NCBI GenBank assembly: GCA_902800625.1
Contig: CADCFG010000003.1
Location: forward strand, 1 to 64,000
Source of the DNA: an uncultured Eubacteriales bacterium
GTDB lineage: Bacteria; Bacillota; Clostridia; Christensenellales; Aristaeellaceae
Direction: 5' to 3'
DNA length: 64,000 nucleotides
The position numbers and the translations under genes were made by a program. A model generated the notes under the pieces. That model did not search any database. It was not told the origin of the DNA and saw only the letters and a program-made list of their open reading frames with translations. Positions 17,310 through 25,101 of this stretch are shown here, piece by piece (position 1 is the first letter of the stretch; the number at the start of each line of letters is the position of its first letter).

Positions 17310-17372
17310 TGACCATTATAGCGGTCACTTTTTATTGCCAGTATAGCATAAAATGATGTCGGTTGCAACCGA
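17310..17372. promoter_or_regulatory. Operator-like palindromes between divergent XRE genes
   Basis: A perfect 14-bp palindrome TCGGTTGCAACCGA lies at 17359-17372, and TGACC-8-GGTCA lies at 17310-17327. Both are in the 109-bp divergent promoter region, which also contains -10-like TATAGC and GTATAGCAT boxes. They are plausible binding sites for one or both neighbouring XRE repressors. Confidence 0.55.
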
Positions 17373-17396
17373 TACTGGTCAATAGCGGAGGTTTCC

Positions 17397-17654
17397 ATGG
17401 AGCAGAAGCTGCGTCGGGATCGACACATGGGCGCAAACCTGCGGTCGCTGCGTAAAGCCGCGAAGCTGTCGCAGGAGAAGCTCTGTGCCGAATTGCAGCG
17501 GCGCGGCTGCGACATCGGCAGAACCACCTATGAAAAATATGAAACCGGCGAGTTGAACATACGGATCAGCGTGTTGATCGAATTGAAAAAGATTTACGAT
17601 TGTTCCTACGATCGCTTCTTCGAAGGTCTGGACAGCAGCGAAGCGGAACAATGA
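17397..17654 (+). CDS. XRE-family helix-turn-helix regulator
   Basis: An 85-aa Cro/CI-type protein. The HTH spans about residues 14-70 (LRSLRKAAKLSQEKLCAELQRRGCDIGRTTYEKYETGEL), with NIRISVLIELKKIYDCSYDRFFEGL after it. CGGAGG lies 5-6 nt before ATG. It is transcribed away from the frameshifted XRE gene and is followed by a terminator, so it is a monocistronic regulator, probably of its own divergent promoter region. Its targets are unknown. Confidence 0.88.
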   Translation: MEQKLRRDRHMGANLRSLRKAAKLSQEKLCAELQRRGCDIGRTTYEKYETGELNIRISVLIELKKIYDCSYDRFFEGLDSSEAEQ

Positions 17655-17655
17655 A

Positions 17656-17694
17656 GCGAAACCGTGGCACTTCCCGGTTTCGTCTCTTTTTTTA
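17656..17694 (+). terminator. Intrinsic terminator after the XRE gene
   Basis: A GAAACCG/CGGTTTC stem is followed by GTCTC and seven Ts, starting 2 nt after the stop. Confidence 0.85.
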
Positions 17695-17795
17695 CTTTTT
17701 GCTCCTCTCCTATTGTATTTTTCTCCGGGAAGGTCTATTATATAGATAGTAAACTGGGTTATTATGTAATCATGACATGTCGATATGGAGCGCGT

Positions 17796-19676
17796 ATGCG
17801 AAACTACAGAATCGCCTATTTCACCGCGGACTGGAACTACGAGCTGGTGGAAGCCACGCTGCACGGCCTGCGAAAATTCGTGGAGGACCACGAAAACGTG
17901 CAGCTGTGCGTGTTCGACTGCTTCGGCAAGGACACCGAAAGCCCCCGGGACTACAGCGAGTACGCCATATTTGACCTGCCGGACCTGAAGCAGTTCGACG
18001 GCGTGCTGATCCAGGGCAACCAGATCGTGCTGGGTTCCGCCCGGGACGCGCTGGTGCGCCGGGTAATGGAGGCGGGCATCCCCGCGGTCACCGTGGACTG
18101 TCCCGTGGAGGGCTTCACGCTGGTGGCCATCGACAACCGCAAGGCCCAGCGGGAGCTGGCCGACCACGTGATCTGCCGCCACGGCGCGCGGCGGCTGGCC
18201 TATCTCACCGGCATACTGGAGAACGGCAGCCTGGAGGCCGAGCAACGCCTGCAGGGCTTCGAGGACGCCTGCCGGGAGAACGGCATCCCGGACGCGGACA
18301 TCGAGATCATCCCCGGCACCTGGCGCACCGAGGACGGCGTGCGTGCGGTGAACCAGTGGCTGCGCAGGGGCCGCCCCCTGCCGGACGCCTTCGTCTGCGC
18401 CAACGACGACATGGCCATCGGCGTGCTGCGCGCATTGAAGGCCCGCGGCTACCGGGTGCCCCAGGACGTGATCGTCACCGGGTTCGACAACCTGAGCAGT
18501 GCGGAGATGTCCAGCCCCCGCCTGTCCACCGTGCACCGCGACTATCAGCAGATGGACTACCGGGCCATGGAGGTGCTGCTGGACAAGATCGACGGCACCG
18601 AGCACCGGGGCTTCATCCCCTTCGACTACAGCATCATCTGCTCCGAATCCTGCGGCTGCGCAGGGCACGACCAGCCCATCTATATCCGCAACAAGTACTT
18701 CGACCAGGTCCGCTTCCTGAAGGACTTTTACAGCCTGCAGGACCAGATGGCCGAGGAGCTCTTCGAGGCCTCGACCCTGCAGGAACTGATTGGCATCGTG
18801 GAGAAGCACTACCGCATCTTCGGCTGCGACAACGTGTATCTGTGCGTCAATCGCTACTATTACGACAACTACGACAAGAACCAGTGGCAGCAGGACTCCG
18901 AGGGCTTCGACGATGAAATGGTGCTGGCGGGCTGCGCCGGCATCGAAGTGAACCCCTATGCCGGCAGCCGCCACATACGCTTCCCCACCAGCGCGCTGCT
19001 GCCCGAGGCCGTGATGCGCCGGGAGCGCTTCCTGATGTTCTATCCCCTGCACTACAACACCTATTCCATCGGCTACGTGGCCCTGGACAGCATCAGCGAG
19101 ATCGCCAAGCTGAACCTGCACATGAGCATCTTCAGCTTCCTGGAGATCGCCATTGAAAACGTGCGCAAGAAGTGCCTGCTGCGCCAGCTGAACGAGACCC
19201 TGGAAGGCCTGTACGTCCACGACGCCCTCACCGGCTTTTACAACCGCTTCGGCTACGAACGCTACGGTCAGCAGTGCTTCGATGGCTTCCTCACCCGAGA
19301 GGGCGGCGCCCGGGTGCTGTTCGTGGACATGGACGACCTGAAGGTCATCAACGACAAGTACGGCCACGAGATCGGCGACGAGGCCATCCGCGGCGCGGCC
19401 CAGGTGCTGCGCCAGGCCTGCCGGGAGGGCGACTTCCTGATGCGCTACGGCGGCGACGAGTTCCTGATCATCGCCTCCCCCGCCGAGGCCGGCCTGGAGG
19501 AGGCCATCCCCCGCGCCGCCGACGCCGCCTGCCATCCGGACGGCCTCTACCGCTTGGCCATGAGCGTGGGCGCGGTAAACGTCGCCCCCGGCGACGGCCG
19601 CACCCTGGAGGACTGCGTCCAGGCCGCCGACGCGCTGATGTACGAAAACAAGAAGCGGCGGAAGGGCCTGAAATAG
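17796..19676 (+). CDS. Diguanylate cyclase with LacI-type substrate-binding sensor domain
   Basis: A 626-aa protein without signal peptide or membrane segments. Residues about 1-290 resemble LacI/GalR-family periplasmic-binding-like sensor domains but lack the DNA-binding HTH (IAYFTADWNYELVEATLHGL, DGVLIQGNQIV, FVCANDDMAIGVLRALKARGY, DVIVTGFDN). A middle GAF-like region follows. The C-terminal GGDEF domain has an intact RYGGDEF (GGDEF at residues 552-556), and REGD five residues before it forms an RxxD product-inhibition site. It should make cyclic di-GMP in response to a cytosolic small ligand, perhaps a sugar. The start at 17796 has GGAG 6 nt upstream. Confidence 0.9.
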   Translation: MRNYRIAYFTADWNYELVEATLHGLRKFVEDHENVQLCVFDCFGKDTESPRDYSEYAIFDLPDLKQFDGVLIQGNQIVLGSARDALVRRVMEAGIPAVTVDCPVEGFTLVAIDNRKAQRELADHVICRHGARRLAYLTGILENGSLEAEQRLQGFEDACRENGIPDADIEIIPGTWRTEDGVRAVNQWLRRGRPLPDAFVCANDDMAIGVLRALKARGYRVPQDVIVTGFDNLSSAEMSSPRLSTVHRDYQQMDYRAMEVLLDKIDGTEHRGFIPFDYSIICSESCGCAGHDQPIYIRNKYFDQVRFLKDFYSLQDQMAEELFEASTLQELIGIVEKHYRIFGCDNVYLCVNRYYYDNYDKNQWQQDSEGFDDEMVLAGCAGIEVNPYAGSRHIRFPTSALLPEAVMRRERFLMFYPLHYNTYSIGYVALDSISEIAKLNLHMSIFSFLEIAIENVRKKCLLRQLNETLEGLYVHDALTGFYNRFGYERYGQQCFDGFLTREGGARVLFVDMDDLKVINDKYGHEIGDEAIRGAAQVLRQACREGDFLMRYGGDEFLIIASPAEAGLEEAIPRAADAACHPDGLYRLAMSVGAVNVAPGDGRTLEDCVQAADALMYENKKRRKGLK

Positions 19677-19683
19677 CGGGTAA

Positions 19684-19755
19684 AACGAGCCGCGGGAATA
19701 TTTCCCGCGGCCCATTTTATCGGCGAAAGTATGTCAATGTGCCTGTCCCCGTGAC
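19684..19755 (+). repeat. Terminator-plus-tail direct repeat, copy 1
   Basis: A hairpin GAGCCGCGGGAA/TTTCCCGCGGCCC with a TTTTAT tail is followed by TCGGCGAAAGT and TCAATGTGCCTGTCCCC. A copy of about 80% identity lies at 21350-21420 in the same orientation. It also serves as terminator of the diguanylate cyclase gene. Confidence 0.75.
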
Positions 19756-19759
19756 TTTA

Positions 19760-19788
19760 TGTGTCAAGAGAACCGTCTCCGTGACACA
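19760..19788. repeat. Short palindrome with GAACCGTC core
   Basis: A 29-bp unit with 7-bp arms TGTGTCA and TGACACA around AGAGAACCGTCTCCG. Near-identical units occur at 38832-38894, and relatives with different arms at 48011-48076. Confidence 0.75.
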
Positions 19789-19796
19789 GAAGCGGT

Positions 19797-21003
19797 CTAC
19801 CTCTTATCCGCAATGAGGTGGTAAACCTTCGACTCAGAATCGAGCTCTTCGGGAGATACTTCCAAGACGATACCATTCCGCGTAAAACTCCAGTCGCCCT
19901 CGTACGTCCAGCCGCTGCTTTTGAGGAGGGTCTGGGCGTCGCTCCACTTCATGCCGATCGTCACGCCCGCTATGCAATACTTGCTGTCGGAATTTTCGAT
20001 TTCAACTTCATCGATCAGCGCGGTATCCGCCTTCTTGCCGCTCGCCCACAAACTCGCAGGGCCGCTGCTCGCTATAAAGAAGGGCTTGGGATCATTGGAA
20101 AAATCGGCAATCTTGAAATTCAGCTGCTTCGCCGCCTTGGCGATCGGCATGCCGATGTAGGTGAGCAGATCCTTGCTGGGTGCGGCCTTCTTGACGGTGA
20201 TAGTGATGGTGGCCTTGGCCTTCTTGTTGTTCTTGGCGGTCACGGTGATCTTCGCCGTGCCCTTCTTCTTCGCGGTGACGACGCCGGTCTTCGGGTCTAC
20301 CGAAGCCACGCTCTTCTTGCTGCTCTTGAACGTCAGGTCGGCCTTCGCCGTGGAGGGAGACAGGGTGGTGGTCAATTGCAGGGTGTCGCCCACGGTCAGG
20401 GTCCGCTTCTTGCCCTGGTTGATGGCCAGCTTCGTGGGCTTGTAGGGATCCTTCACGGTGATGGTGATGGTCGCCTTCGCCTTTTTGTTTTTCGCGGAGG
20501 TGACGGTGATCTTCCTTCTTGGGCGTGACGACGCCGTTCGCGTCCACCGTGGCGACCTTCTTGTTGCTGTTCTTGAACTTCAACGCGCTCTCGGCGCCTG
20601 CGGGCTGGAGGGTGATCCCCAGCGTCAGCGTCTTGTCGATGTCCAGCGTCGCCTTTTTGCCCTGCGTGATGGTCAGGCCGGTGGGCTTCTTCGGGTCGAC
20701 CACCTTCACGGTGACCTTCGCGCTCTTGCCGCCGGCCTTGGCGGTGATGGTGGCCTTGCCCTCCTTGCGGGGCGTCACCAGGCCGTTTTCAACGGTGGCC
20801 ACGCTCTTCTTGCTGCTGCTCCACTTCACAGCCGCCTCCGGCGTCACGGTGGCGGTGAGTTTGAGCGTCTCGCCCAGGTTCAGGGTGACGGTGCCCTTCT
20901 TGTCCAGGGCGATCTTGGTCTTGGTCTTGCCCGCGGCCATGCCCGGCACGGCGACGGACAGCGCCAGCATCAGTACGAGCAGCAGTGAAAACACCTTCTT
21001 CAT
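19797..21003 (-). pseudogene. Secreted protein with bacterial Ig-like (Big2) domains, frameshifted
   Basis: A clear signal peptide (MKKVFSLLLVLMLALSVAVPGMAAG) is followed by three Big2-type repeats with SSKKSVATVENGLVTPRKEGKATITA-type strands and a C-terminal domain of about 120 residues (KDLLTYIGMPIAKAAKQLNF...). GGAGG lies 7 nt before ATG. The frame breaks near 20510, in the second repeat, after TPKKE; the expected G-K-A-K residues are missing. Restoring 11 nt, flanked by GAAG on both sides, gives an intact 405-aa protein. The missing segment fits slippage between short direct repeats or an assembly collapse. It is divergent from an XRE gene with shared operators. Confidence 0.87.
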
Positions 21004-21030
21004 AGTGTACCTCCAATATTCTTCAATAAT

Positions 21031-21100
21031 ATAACCATATGGTTATTCAATGCCATTTTAGCGCATAATTAATGTATTGTCAATATATCCTTTTGGTTAT
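21031..21100. promoter_or_regulatory. Paired operators between the Ig-like gene and xre
   Basis: A perfect 16-bp palindrome ATAACCATATGGTTAT is at 21031-21046. A near copy, ATATCCTTTTGGTTAT, is at 21085-21100, 54 bp downstream. Both are in the 113-bp AT-rich divergent region and are likely sites for the adjacent XRE protein, controlling both genes. Confidence 0.7.
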
Positions 21101-21116
21101 TATGAAAGGGTAATTG

Positions 21117-21341
21117 ATGATGGCATATTATCGAAGAATTCGTGAAATGCGGGAAGACCACGACTTGACGCAAAAAAACCTTGCTGAAAAACTGGGCATG
21201 AAGCAGCCTCAGTATTACCGATATGAGCAGGGGTTTCGGGACATACCTACAGATATTCTGATCCAATTGGCCGATTTGTATGAAACCACTACTGACTATC
21301 TGTTAGGCAGAACCGACAATCCCAAACCTATCGAAAAATAG
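21117..21341 (+). CDS. XRE-family transcriptional repressor
   Basis: A 74-aa single-domain Cro/CI-type regulator: YYRRIREMREDHDLTQKNLAEKLGMKQPQYYRYEQGFRDIP carries the HTH, and ILIQLADLYETTTDYLLGRTD closes the fold. AAAGGG lies 6 nt before ATG at 21117 (TTG at 21114 is also possible). It is divergent from the Ig-like secreted protein, and the intergenic palindromes suggest joint autoregulation. Direct repeats of about 70 bp flank the pair. Confidence 0.88.
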   Translation: MMAYYRRIREMREDHDLTQKNLAEKLGMKQPQYYRYEQGFRDIPTDILIQLADLYETTTDYLLGRTDNPKPIEK

Positions 21342-21349
21342 TGCTATAA

Positions 21350-21420
21350 GTTGAGCCGCGGGAACATTTCCCGCGGCTCGCTTTATCGGCAAAGTCAAGT
21401 CAATATACCTGTCCCCACGT
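21350..21420 (+). repeat. Terminator-plus-tail direct repeat, copy 2
   Basis: A GAGCCGCGGGAA/TTTCCCGCGGCTC hairpin, then CTTTATCGGC, AAAGTCAAG and TCAATATACCTGTCCCC. It is the direct-repeat partner of 19684-19755 and terminates the xre transcript. Confidence 0.75.
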
Positions 21421-21447
21421 CTCATTTCAAATCCGTACATACGCCGA

Positions 21448-21489
21448 CCCCCTGTGCTTGAATCAGTGGCACAGGGGGCCGGGTTTTTC
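21448..21489 (+). terminator. Strong hairpin between xre and rny
   Basis: A 10-bp perfect stem CCCCCTGTGC/GCACAGGGGG with an 11-nt loop, then CCGGG and five Ts on the plus strand. It may also end rny transcripts from the other strand. Confidence 0.75.
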
Positions 21490-21522
21490 GTCGCGGCAGC
21501 AATTGCCGGCGGCCTCAGGCCG

Positions 21523-23067
21523 CTACTTGGCGAATTCCACCGCGCGGGTCTCGCGGATGACGTTGACCTTGATCTGTCCGGGGTACTCCATCTCCTTCTC
21601 GATCCGCTTGACGATCTCGCGGGCGAGGATCAGGGTGCCGGCGTCGTTCACATCCTCGGGCTTGACGATAATGCGAATCTCGCGGCCGGACTGGATGGCG
21701 TAACAGGTCTCCACGCCGTCGAAGGAGTAGGCGATGCTCTCCAGCTTCTCAAGGCGCTTGATGTAGTTCTCCAGGCTCTCGCGCCGGGCGCCGGGGCGTG
21801 CGGCGGAGATGGCGTCGGCGGCCTGCACCAGCACGGCTTCGACACTCTTCGGCTCCACGTCGCCGTGGTGCGCCGCGATGGCGTTGACCACCAGGTCGTT
21901 CTCGCGGAACTTCTTGGCCAGGTCCGCGCCGATGGTCACGTGGGTGCCCTCCACCTCGTGGTCGATGGCCTTGCCGATGTCATGCAGCAGGCCGGCCCGC
22001 TTGGCCAGGGTCACGTCCGCGCCCAGCTCGGCGGCCATGACGCCCGCCAGGTGGCTGACCTCGATGGAGTGGCGCAGCACGTTCTGGCCGTAGGAGGTGC
22101 GGTAGCGCATGCGGCCCAGCAGCTTCACCAGCTCCGGATGGATGCCGTGCAGGTTGGTCTCGAAGATGGCCTGCTCGCCGGCCTCGCGGATCTGGTTGTC
22201 CACCTCGCGCTTGGCCTTCTCCACCATCTCCTCGATGCGGGCGGGGTGGATGCGGCCGTCCATGATCAGCTTCTCCAGGGCGATGCGGGCCACCTCGCGG
22301 CGCACCGGATCGAAGGCGGAGATGATCACGGCCTCCGGCGTGTCGTCGATGATCAGGTCGACGCCGGTGGCAGTTTCGAGGGTGCGGATGTTGCGGCCCT
22401 CGCGGCCGATGATGCGACCCTTCATGTCGTCGTTGGGCAGCGCCACCACGGACACTGTGGTCTCGGCCACATGGTCGGCGGCGCACTTCTGGATGGCGAG
22501 GGACACGATGTCGCGGGCGCGCTTGTCCGCCTCCTCCTTCGCCTTGGCCTCCACCTCGCGCACCATCACGGCGGCGTCGTGGTAGGCGTCCTTCTGTATG
22601 CGGTCGATCAGGATCTGCTTGGCCTCGTCGGCGGTCATGCCGGCAACGCGCTCCAGCTCCTGCTTCTGTCGGTCGTGCATTTCGTTGGCTTCCGCTTCCA
22701 GGCGCTCGGCTTCGCGATACTTATCGTTCAGCGCCTCCTCGCGGGCCTCAAGGTTATCGAGCTTCTTATCAAATGCTTCCTCGCGCTGGTTGACCCTGCG
22801 CTCAAGCCGCGAAACTTCGCTGCGGCGGTCACGAACTTCTTTATCAAGCTCCGACTTTAAGCGGATGATCTCTTCCTTGGCCTCCAGGACGGCTTCCTTC
22901 TTCTTCTCCTCAGCCTTGTGGGTGGCGTCCTCCAGCATATTGGCGACGAATTCTTCCGTCTGTCCGATCTTCTTTTCCATGCCGTTCTTGCGGTAGAAAT
23001 AACCGGCAACCAGGCCAATGGCCAACGCAATCAGCGCAATCAATGCGACGATTGGCCAGTTCAGCAA
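21523..23067 (-). CDS. rny: Ribonuclease Y
   Basis: Membrane-anchored endoribonuclease that starts bulk mRNA turnover in Bacillota, 514 aa. An N-terminal membrane helix ([21 protein letters not shown]) leads into a charged coiled coil to about residue 190. A KH domain ([17 protein letters not shown]) and an HD domain with the metal-binding His362-Asp363 ([12 protein letters not shown]) follow. The TTG start is supported by GGAG 7 nt upstream and by the helix beginning directly. It appears to be a single-gene unit. Identification is secure. Confidence 0.97.
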   Translation of the reverse strand: MLNWPIVALIALIALAIGLVAGYFYRKNGMEKKIGQTEEFVANMLEDATHKAEEKKKEAVLEAKEEIIRLKSELDKEVRDRRSEVSRLERRVNQREEAFDKKLDNLEAREEALNDKYREAERLEAEANEMHDRQKQELERVAGMTADEAKQILIDRIQKDAYHDAAVMVREVEAKAKEEADKRARDIVSLAIQKCAADHVAETTVSVVALPNDDMKGRIIGREGRNIRTLETATGVDLIIDDTPEAVIISAFDPVRREVARIALEKLIMDGRIHPARIEEMVEKAKREVDNQIREAGEQAIFETNLHGIHPELVKLLGRMRYRTSYGQNVLRHSIEVSHLAGVMAAELGADVTLAKRAGLLHDIGKAIDHEVEGTHVTIGADLAKKFRENDLVVNAIAAHHGDVEPKSVEAVLVQAADAISAARPGARRESLENYIKRLEKLESIAYSFDGVETCYAIQSGREIRIIVKPEDVNDAGTLILAREIVKRIEKEMEYPGQIKVNVIRETRAVEFAK

Positions 23068-23214
23068 AACAGTCTCCTCTCCTTTCCATACGCATTCTCA
23101 GATTCAAATTCCACTATTCGCATGCACACATACCTTGCGCAGTTTACATGACTAACGTAAGTATTTTAAACCCGCCGTTTGGTCATGTCAAGAAAAGAAA
23201 TCATTACCGGCATT

Positions 23215-23814
23215 TTATGATTTGTTTCCATTCCCCATGCCCCTGGGCCTGTCGGCGTATCGGCTGTCCCGTTTTTCGGCCTCGAACACGAAATAGCCGT
23301 CCACCTCACGCACCCGCACGCCGCCGAATATGGCAATCAGCCTGTTGCGATACCATTCGCGCCGCTTGGTCACCATCAGCATCGTGCCGCCGATCTTCAG
23401 CCGGTTAAAGCCCTTTTCGATAAAGCGCTTCGCCACCGAGAAATCAGACTGATAGGGCGGGTTGGACAGGATCAGGTCAAAACCCGTCGCGTCCACCCCG
23501 TTCAAACCGTCGGAAACGACCACCTGCACCCCGCCCACGCCGTTCGCGGCCGCGTTCTTCGCGGCGATCTGAACGGCCAGCGGGTCGATGTCGGACATGA
23601 TCACGTTTTCTTCCCCGCACATCCGGGCCGCCAGGATGCCCACCAGGCCGCAGCCGCAGCCCAGGTCCAGCACCTTCATGCCCGGGGAAAAGTGCGCCAC
23701 GGACAGCATGGCCAGGGTGCCGCGATCGGCGTGCCCCGGGGAAAACAGCTTCGGATGCGTCTCGAGCGCCAGCCGGTGTCCCATGAGCTCCGCCACGATC
23801 ACCGCCAAGGCCAA
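23215..23814 (-). CDS. Class I SAM-dependent methyltransferase, RsmC-like
   Basis: A 199-aa methyltransferase with motif I VLDLGCGCGLVG near residue 49, the acidic strand end MSDIDPLAV, and the NPPYQSD motif (N-PP-Y), typical of N-methylation of a base. Similarity to the C-terminal half of RsmC (rRNA guanine-N2) suggests an RNA substrate. The start is uncertain: TTG at 23814 and 23808 both lie near GGGGGAGG, and ATG first occurs at residue 11. It lies divergently from ytfI. Confidence 0.82.
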   Translation of the reverse strand: MALAVIVAELMGHRLALETHPKLFSPGHADRGTLAMLSVAHFSPGMKVLDLGCGCGLVGILAARMCGEENVIMSDIDPLAVQIAAKNAAANGVGGVQVVVSDGLNGVDATGFDLILSNPPYQSDFSVAKRFIEKGFNRLKIGGTMLMVTKRREWYRNRLIAIFGGVRVREVDGYFVFEAEKRDSRYADRPRGMGNGNKS

Positions 23815-23842
23815 CGCCTCCCCCGCTTTATCCCTACCATAC

Positions 23843-23867
23843 TATACCACATTCATTATACCACATT
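23843..23867. promoter_or_regulatory. Duplicated -10-like boxes between divergent genes
   Basis: TATACCACATT is repeated twice, 14 nt apart. On the minus strand each copy gives GGTATA(A/G)T, a good -10 for the methyltransferase gene. A plus-strand promoter for ytfI is weaker (ACATTATAGG). Confidence 0.5.
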
Positions 23868-23939
23868 TTCCCACGGTGAATAAAGAATAATTATGGACAT
23901 TATAGGAAAGACTGTTGAAACAAGAGAACAGGAGGCCCC

Positions 23940-24446
23940 ATGCTGATCTATCTCGTCGCCCTGGCGCAGTCGCTCGTCTACCTCGCCGCCGTCCCGGTGT
24001 GCGGGGCGTTCTGCGTGTCCAGCCGGGGCGGGCTGCACGCAGGCTCCGGCACTGCCGTCTTTCGTGGGCGCAATGCGCTGCGACGGGCGCGCCGGGCCAT
24101 GGCGCGCAGGGCAAAAAAGCGCAAGACCTCCGTGCCGGATTTGAAGCGCGTATTCAATCTCATCAAGCGTCTGAAGCTGGCAAAGATCGCCCTTCGCGGC
24201 ACGCTGGCCCTCGGCGACGCCGCCGCCACGGCGCTGGCATGCGGGGCGCTCACGTCGCTGGCGGCGTCGCTGCGGGGAAAGGCGGAGGCGCTGGAGATCC
24301 GCGTCACGCCGGACTTCTCCGGGGAGGCGCGGCTGGAGATCCAGGGTATGATCCGCGCCCGGGCCGGGCAGATTATGCTTGCGGCCGCCAGGAGCGGCAT
24401 CGACGAAATTCGCGGGAGGATTGCCCATGGACAAGCATCCGATTGA
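23940..24446 (+). CDS. ytfI: DUF2953 domain protein, YtfI-like
   Basis: A 168-aa protein with an N-terminal hydrophobic segment (LIYLVALAQSLVYLAAVPVCGAF), basic middle and a C-terminal VTPDFSGEARLEIQGMIRARAGQI block that matches the PDF...I.R pattern of DUF2953. AGGAGG precedes the ATG. In Bacillus the same pair, ytfI-ytfJ, occurs next to each other, and here the two genes overlap by 20 bp. The role is unknown but presumably linked to spores or the envelope. Confidence 0.75.
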   Translation: MLIYLVALAQSLVYLAAVPVCGAFCVSSRGGLHAGSGTAVFRGRNALRRARRAMARRAKKRKTSVPDLKRVFNLIKRLKLAKIALRGTLALGDAAATALACGALTSLAASLRGKAEALEIRVTPDFSGEARLEIQGMIRARAGQIMLAAARSGIDEIRGRIAHGQASD

Positions 24447-24801
24447 AAACATCATGTCCACCACGCTTGAAAACATCCGGGACATGATCGACGTGAACAC
24501 CGTGGTGGGCGAGCCCATCGCCGCCGGCGATGGCGAAACCATCATCCCCATCTCCCGGGTCAGCTTCGGCTTCGTGGCCGGCGGCGGCGAGTACGGCCCC
24601 GCATCCAGGGCCGAGGGCAGCGCGGAGCATCCCTTCGCCGGGGGCACCGGCGCGGGCGTCACCGTGCAGCCGCTGGGCTTCCTTGTCACCGGGCCGGACC
24701 AGACCCGCATGCTGCCCGCCCAGTGCTTCCAGCCCCTCGACCGCGCGCTGGAACTGATCCCCCAGGTGGTGGCGGACGTGAGGAAGGCGATGGGCAAATG
24801 A
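24427..24801 (+). CDS. ytfJ: Spore protein YtfJ/GerW
   Basis: A 124-aa GerW-family protein: HPIENIMSTTLENIRDMIDVNTVVGEPI, IPISRVSFGFVAGGGEYG and the glycine-rich GGTGAGVTVQPLGFLV are diagnostic. In Bacillus, GerW is needed for germination with some nutrients. The start has GGAGG 7 nt upstream and lies inside the 3' end of ytfI. The TGA stop is the first triplet of a heptad-array element. Confidence 0.93.
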   Translation: MDKHPIENIMSTTLENIRDMIDVNTVVGEPIAAGDGETIIPISRVSFGFVAGGGEYGPASRAEGSAEHPFAGGTGAGVTVQPLGFLVTGPDQTRMLPAQCFQPLDRALELIPQVVADVRKAMGK

Positions 24802-25063
24802 GGAACGAGGAATGTGGTACGAGGAATTGTTGAGGAAATCCTGGCGGATTTCATGGATTTTTATGGGAGCCGGATTGCCACGTCGGCTCATTGCATGAGC
24901 CTCCTCGCAATGACGTGGCACGGCATGATTTCGCCCTGCGTCATTGCGAGGCCGAGGGCCGTGGCAATCCGGTTCCCCAATGGGTCAGACAAATCCCGCG
25001 GGGATTTGCGCCGCAATTCCTCATTCCTGATTCCTCATTCCTAATTCCTAACTCCTAACTCCC
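24799..25063. repeat. Heptad-flanked palindromic element, copy B, with a nested insertion
   Basis: Left arrays (GAGGAACGAGGAATG, GAGGAATTG) are followed by hairpin GAAATCC-TGGC-GGATTTC. A long centre holds another palindromic repeat (24870-24972). Then come hairpin CAAATCCC-GCG-GGGATTTG, GCGCCGC and right heptads ATTCCTC, CTAATTC, CTAACTC. It starts at the ytfJ stop codon and ends before the SD of the next gene. Confidence 0.88.
24870..24972. repeat. Palindromic element with 13-bp terminal inverted repeats
   Basis: The ends CCGGATTGCCACG and CGTGGCAATCCGG are perfect complements. Inside, CTCCTCGCAATGACG and CGTCATTGCGAGG form a second inverted pair. It is a separate repeat family inserted into the centre of heptad element copy B. 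Confidence 0.8.
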
Positions 25064-25101
25064 CCTTCCCCCGCATATCCTGTCGGGGAGGGGGGATTTT
25101 G

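Noticed and set aside
16998..17654. Prophage remnant
   Set aside because: Back-to-back XRE genes alone are not enough; no integrase, structural or lysis genes and no attachment repeats are visible.
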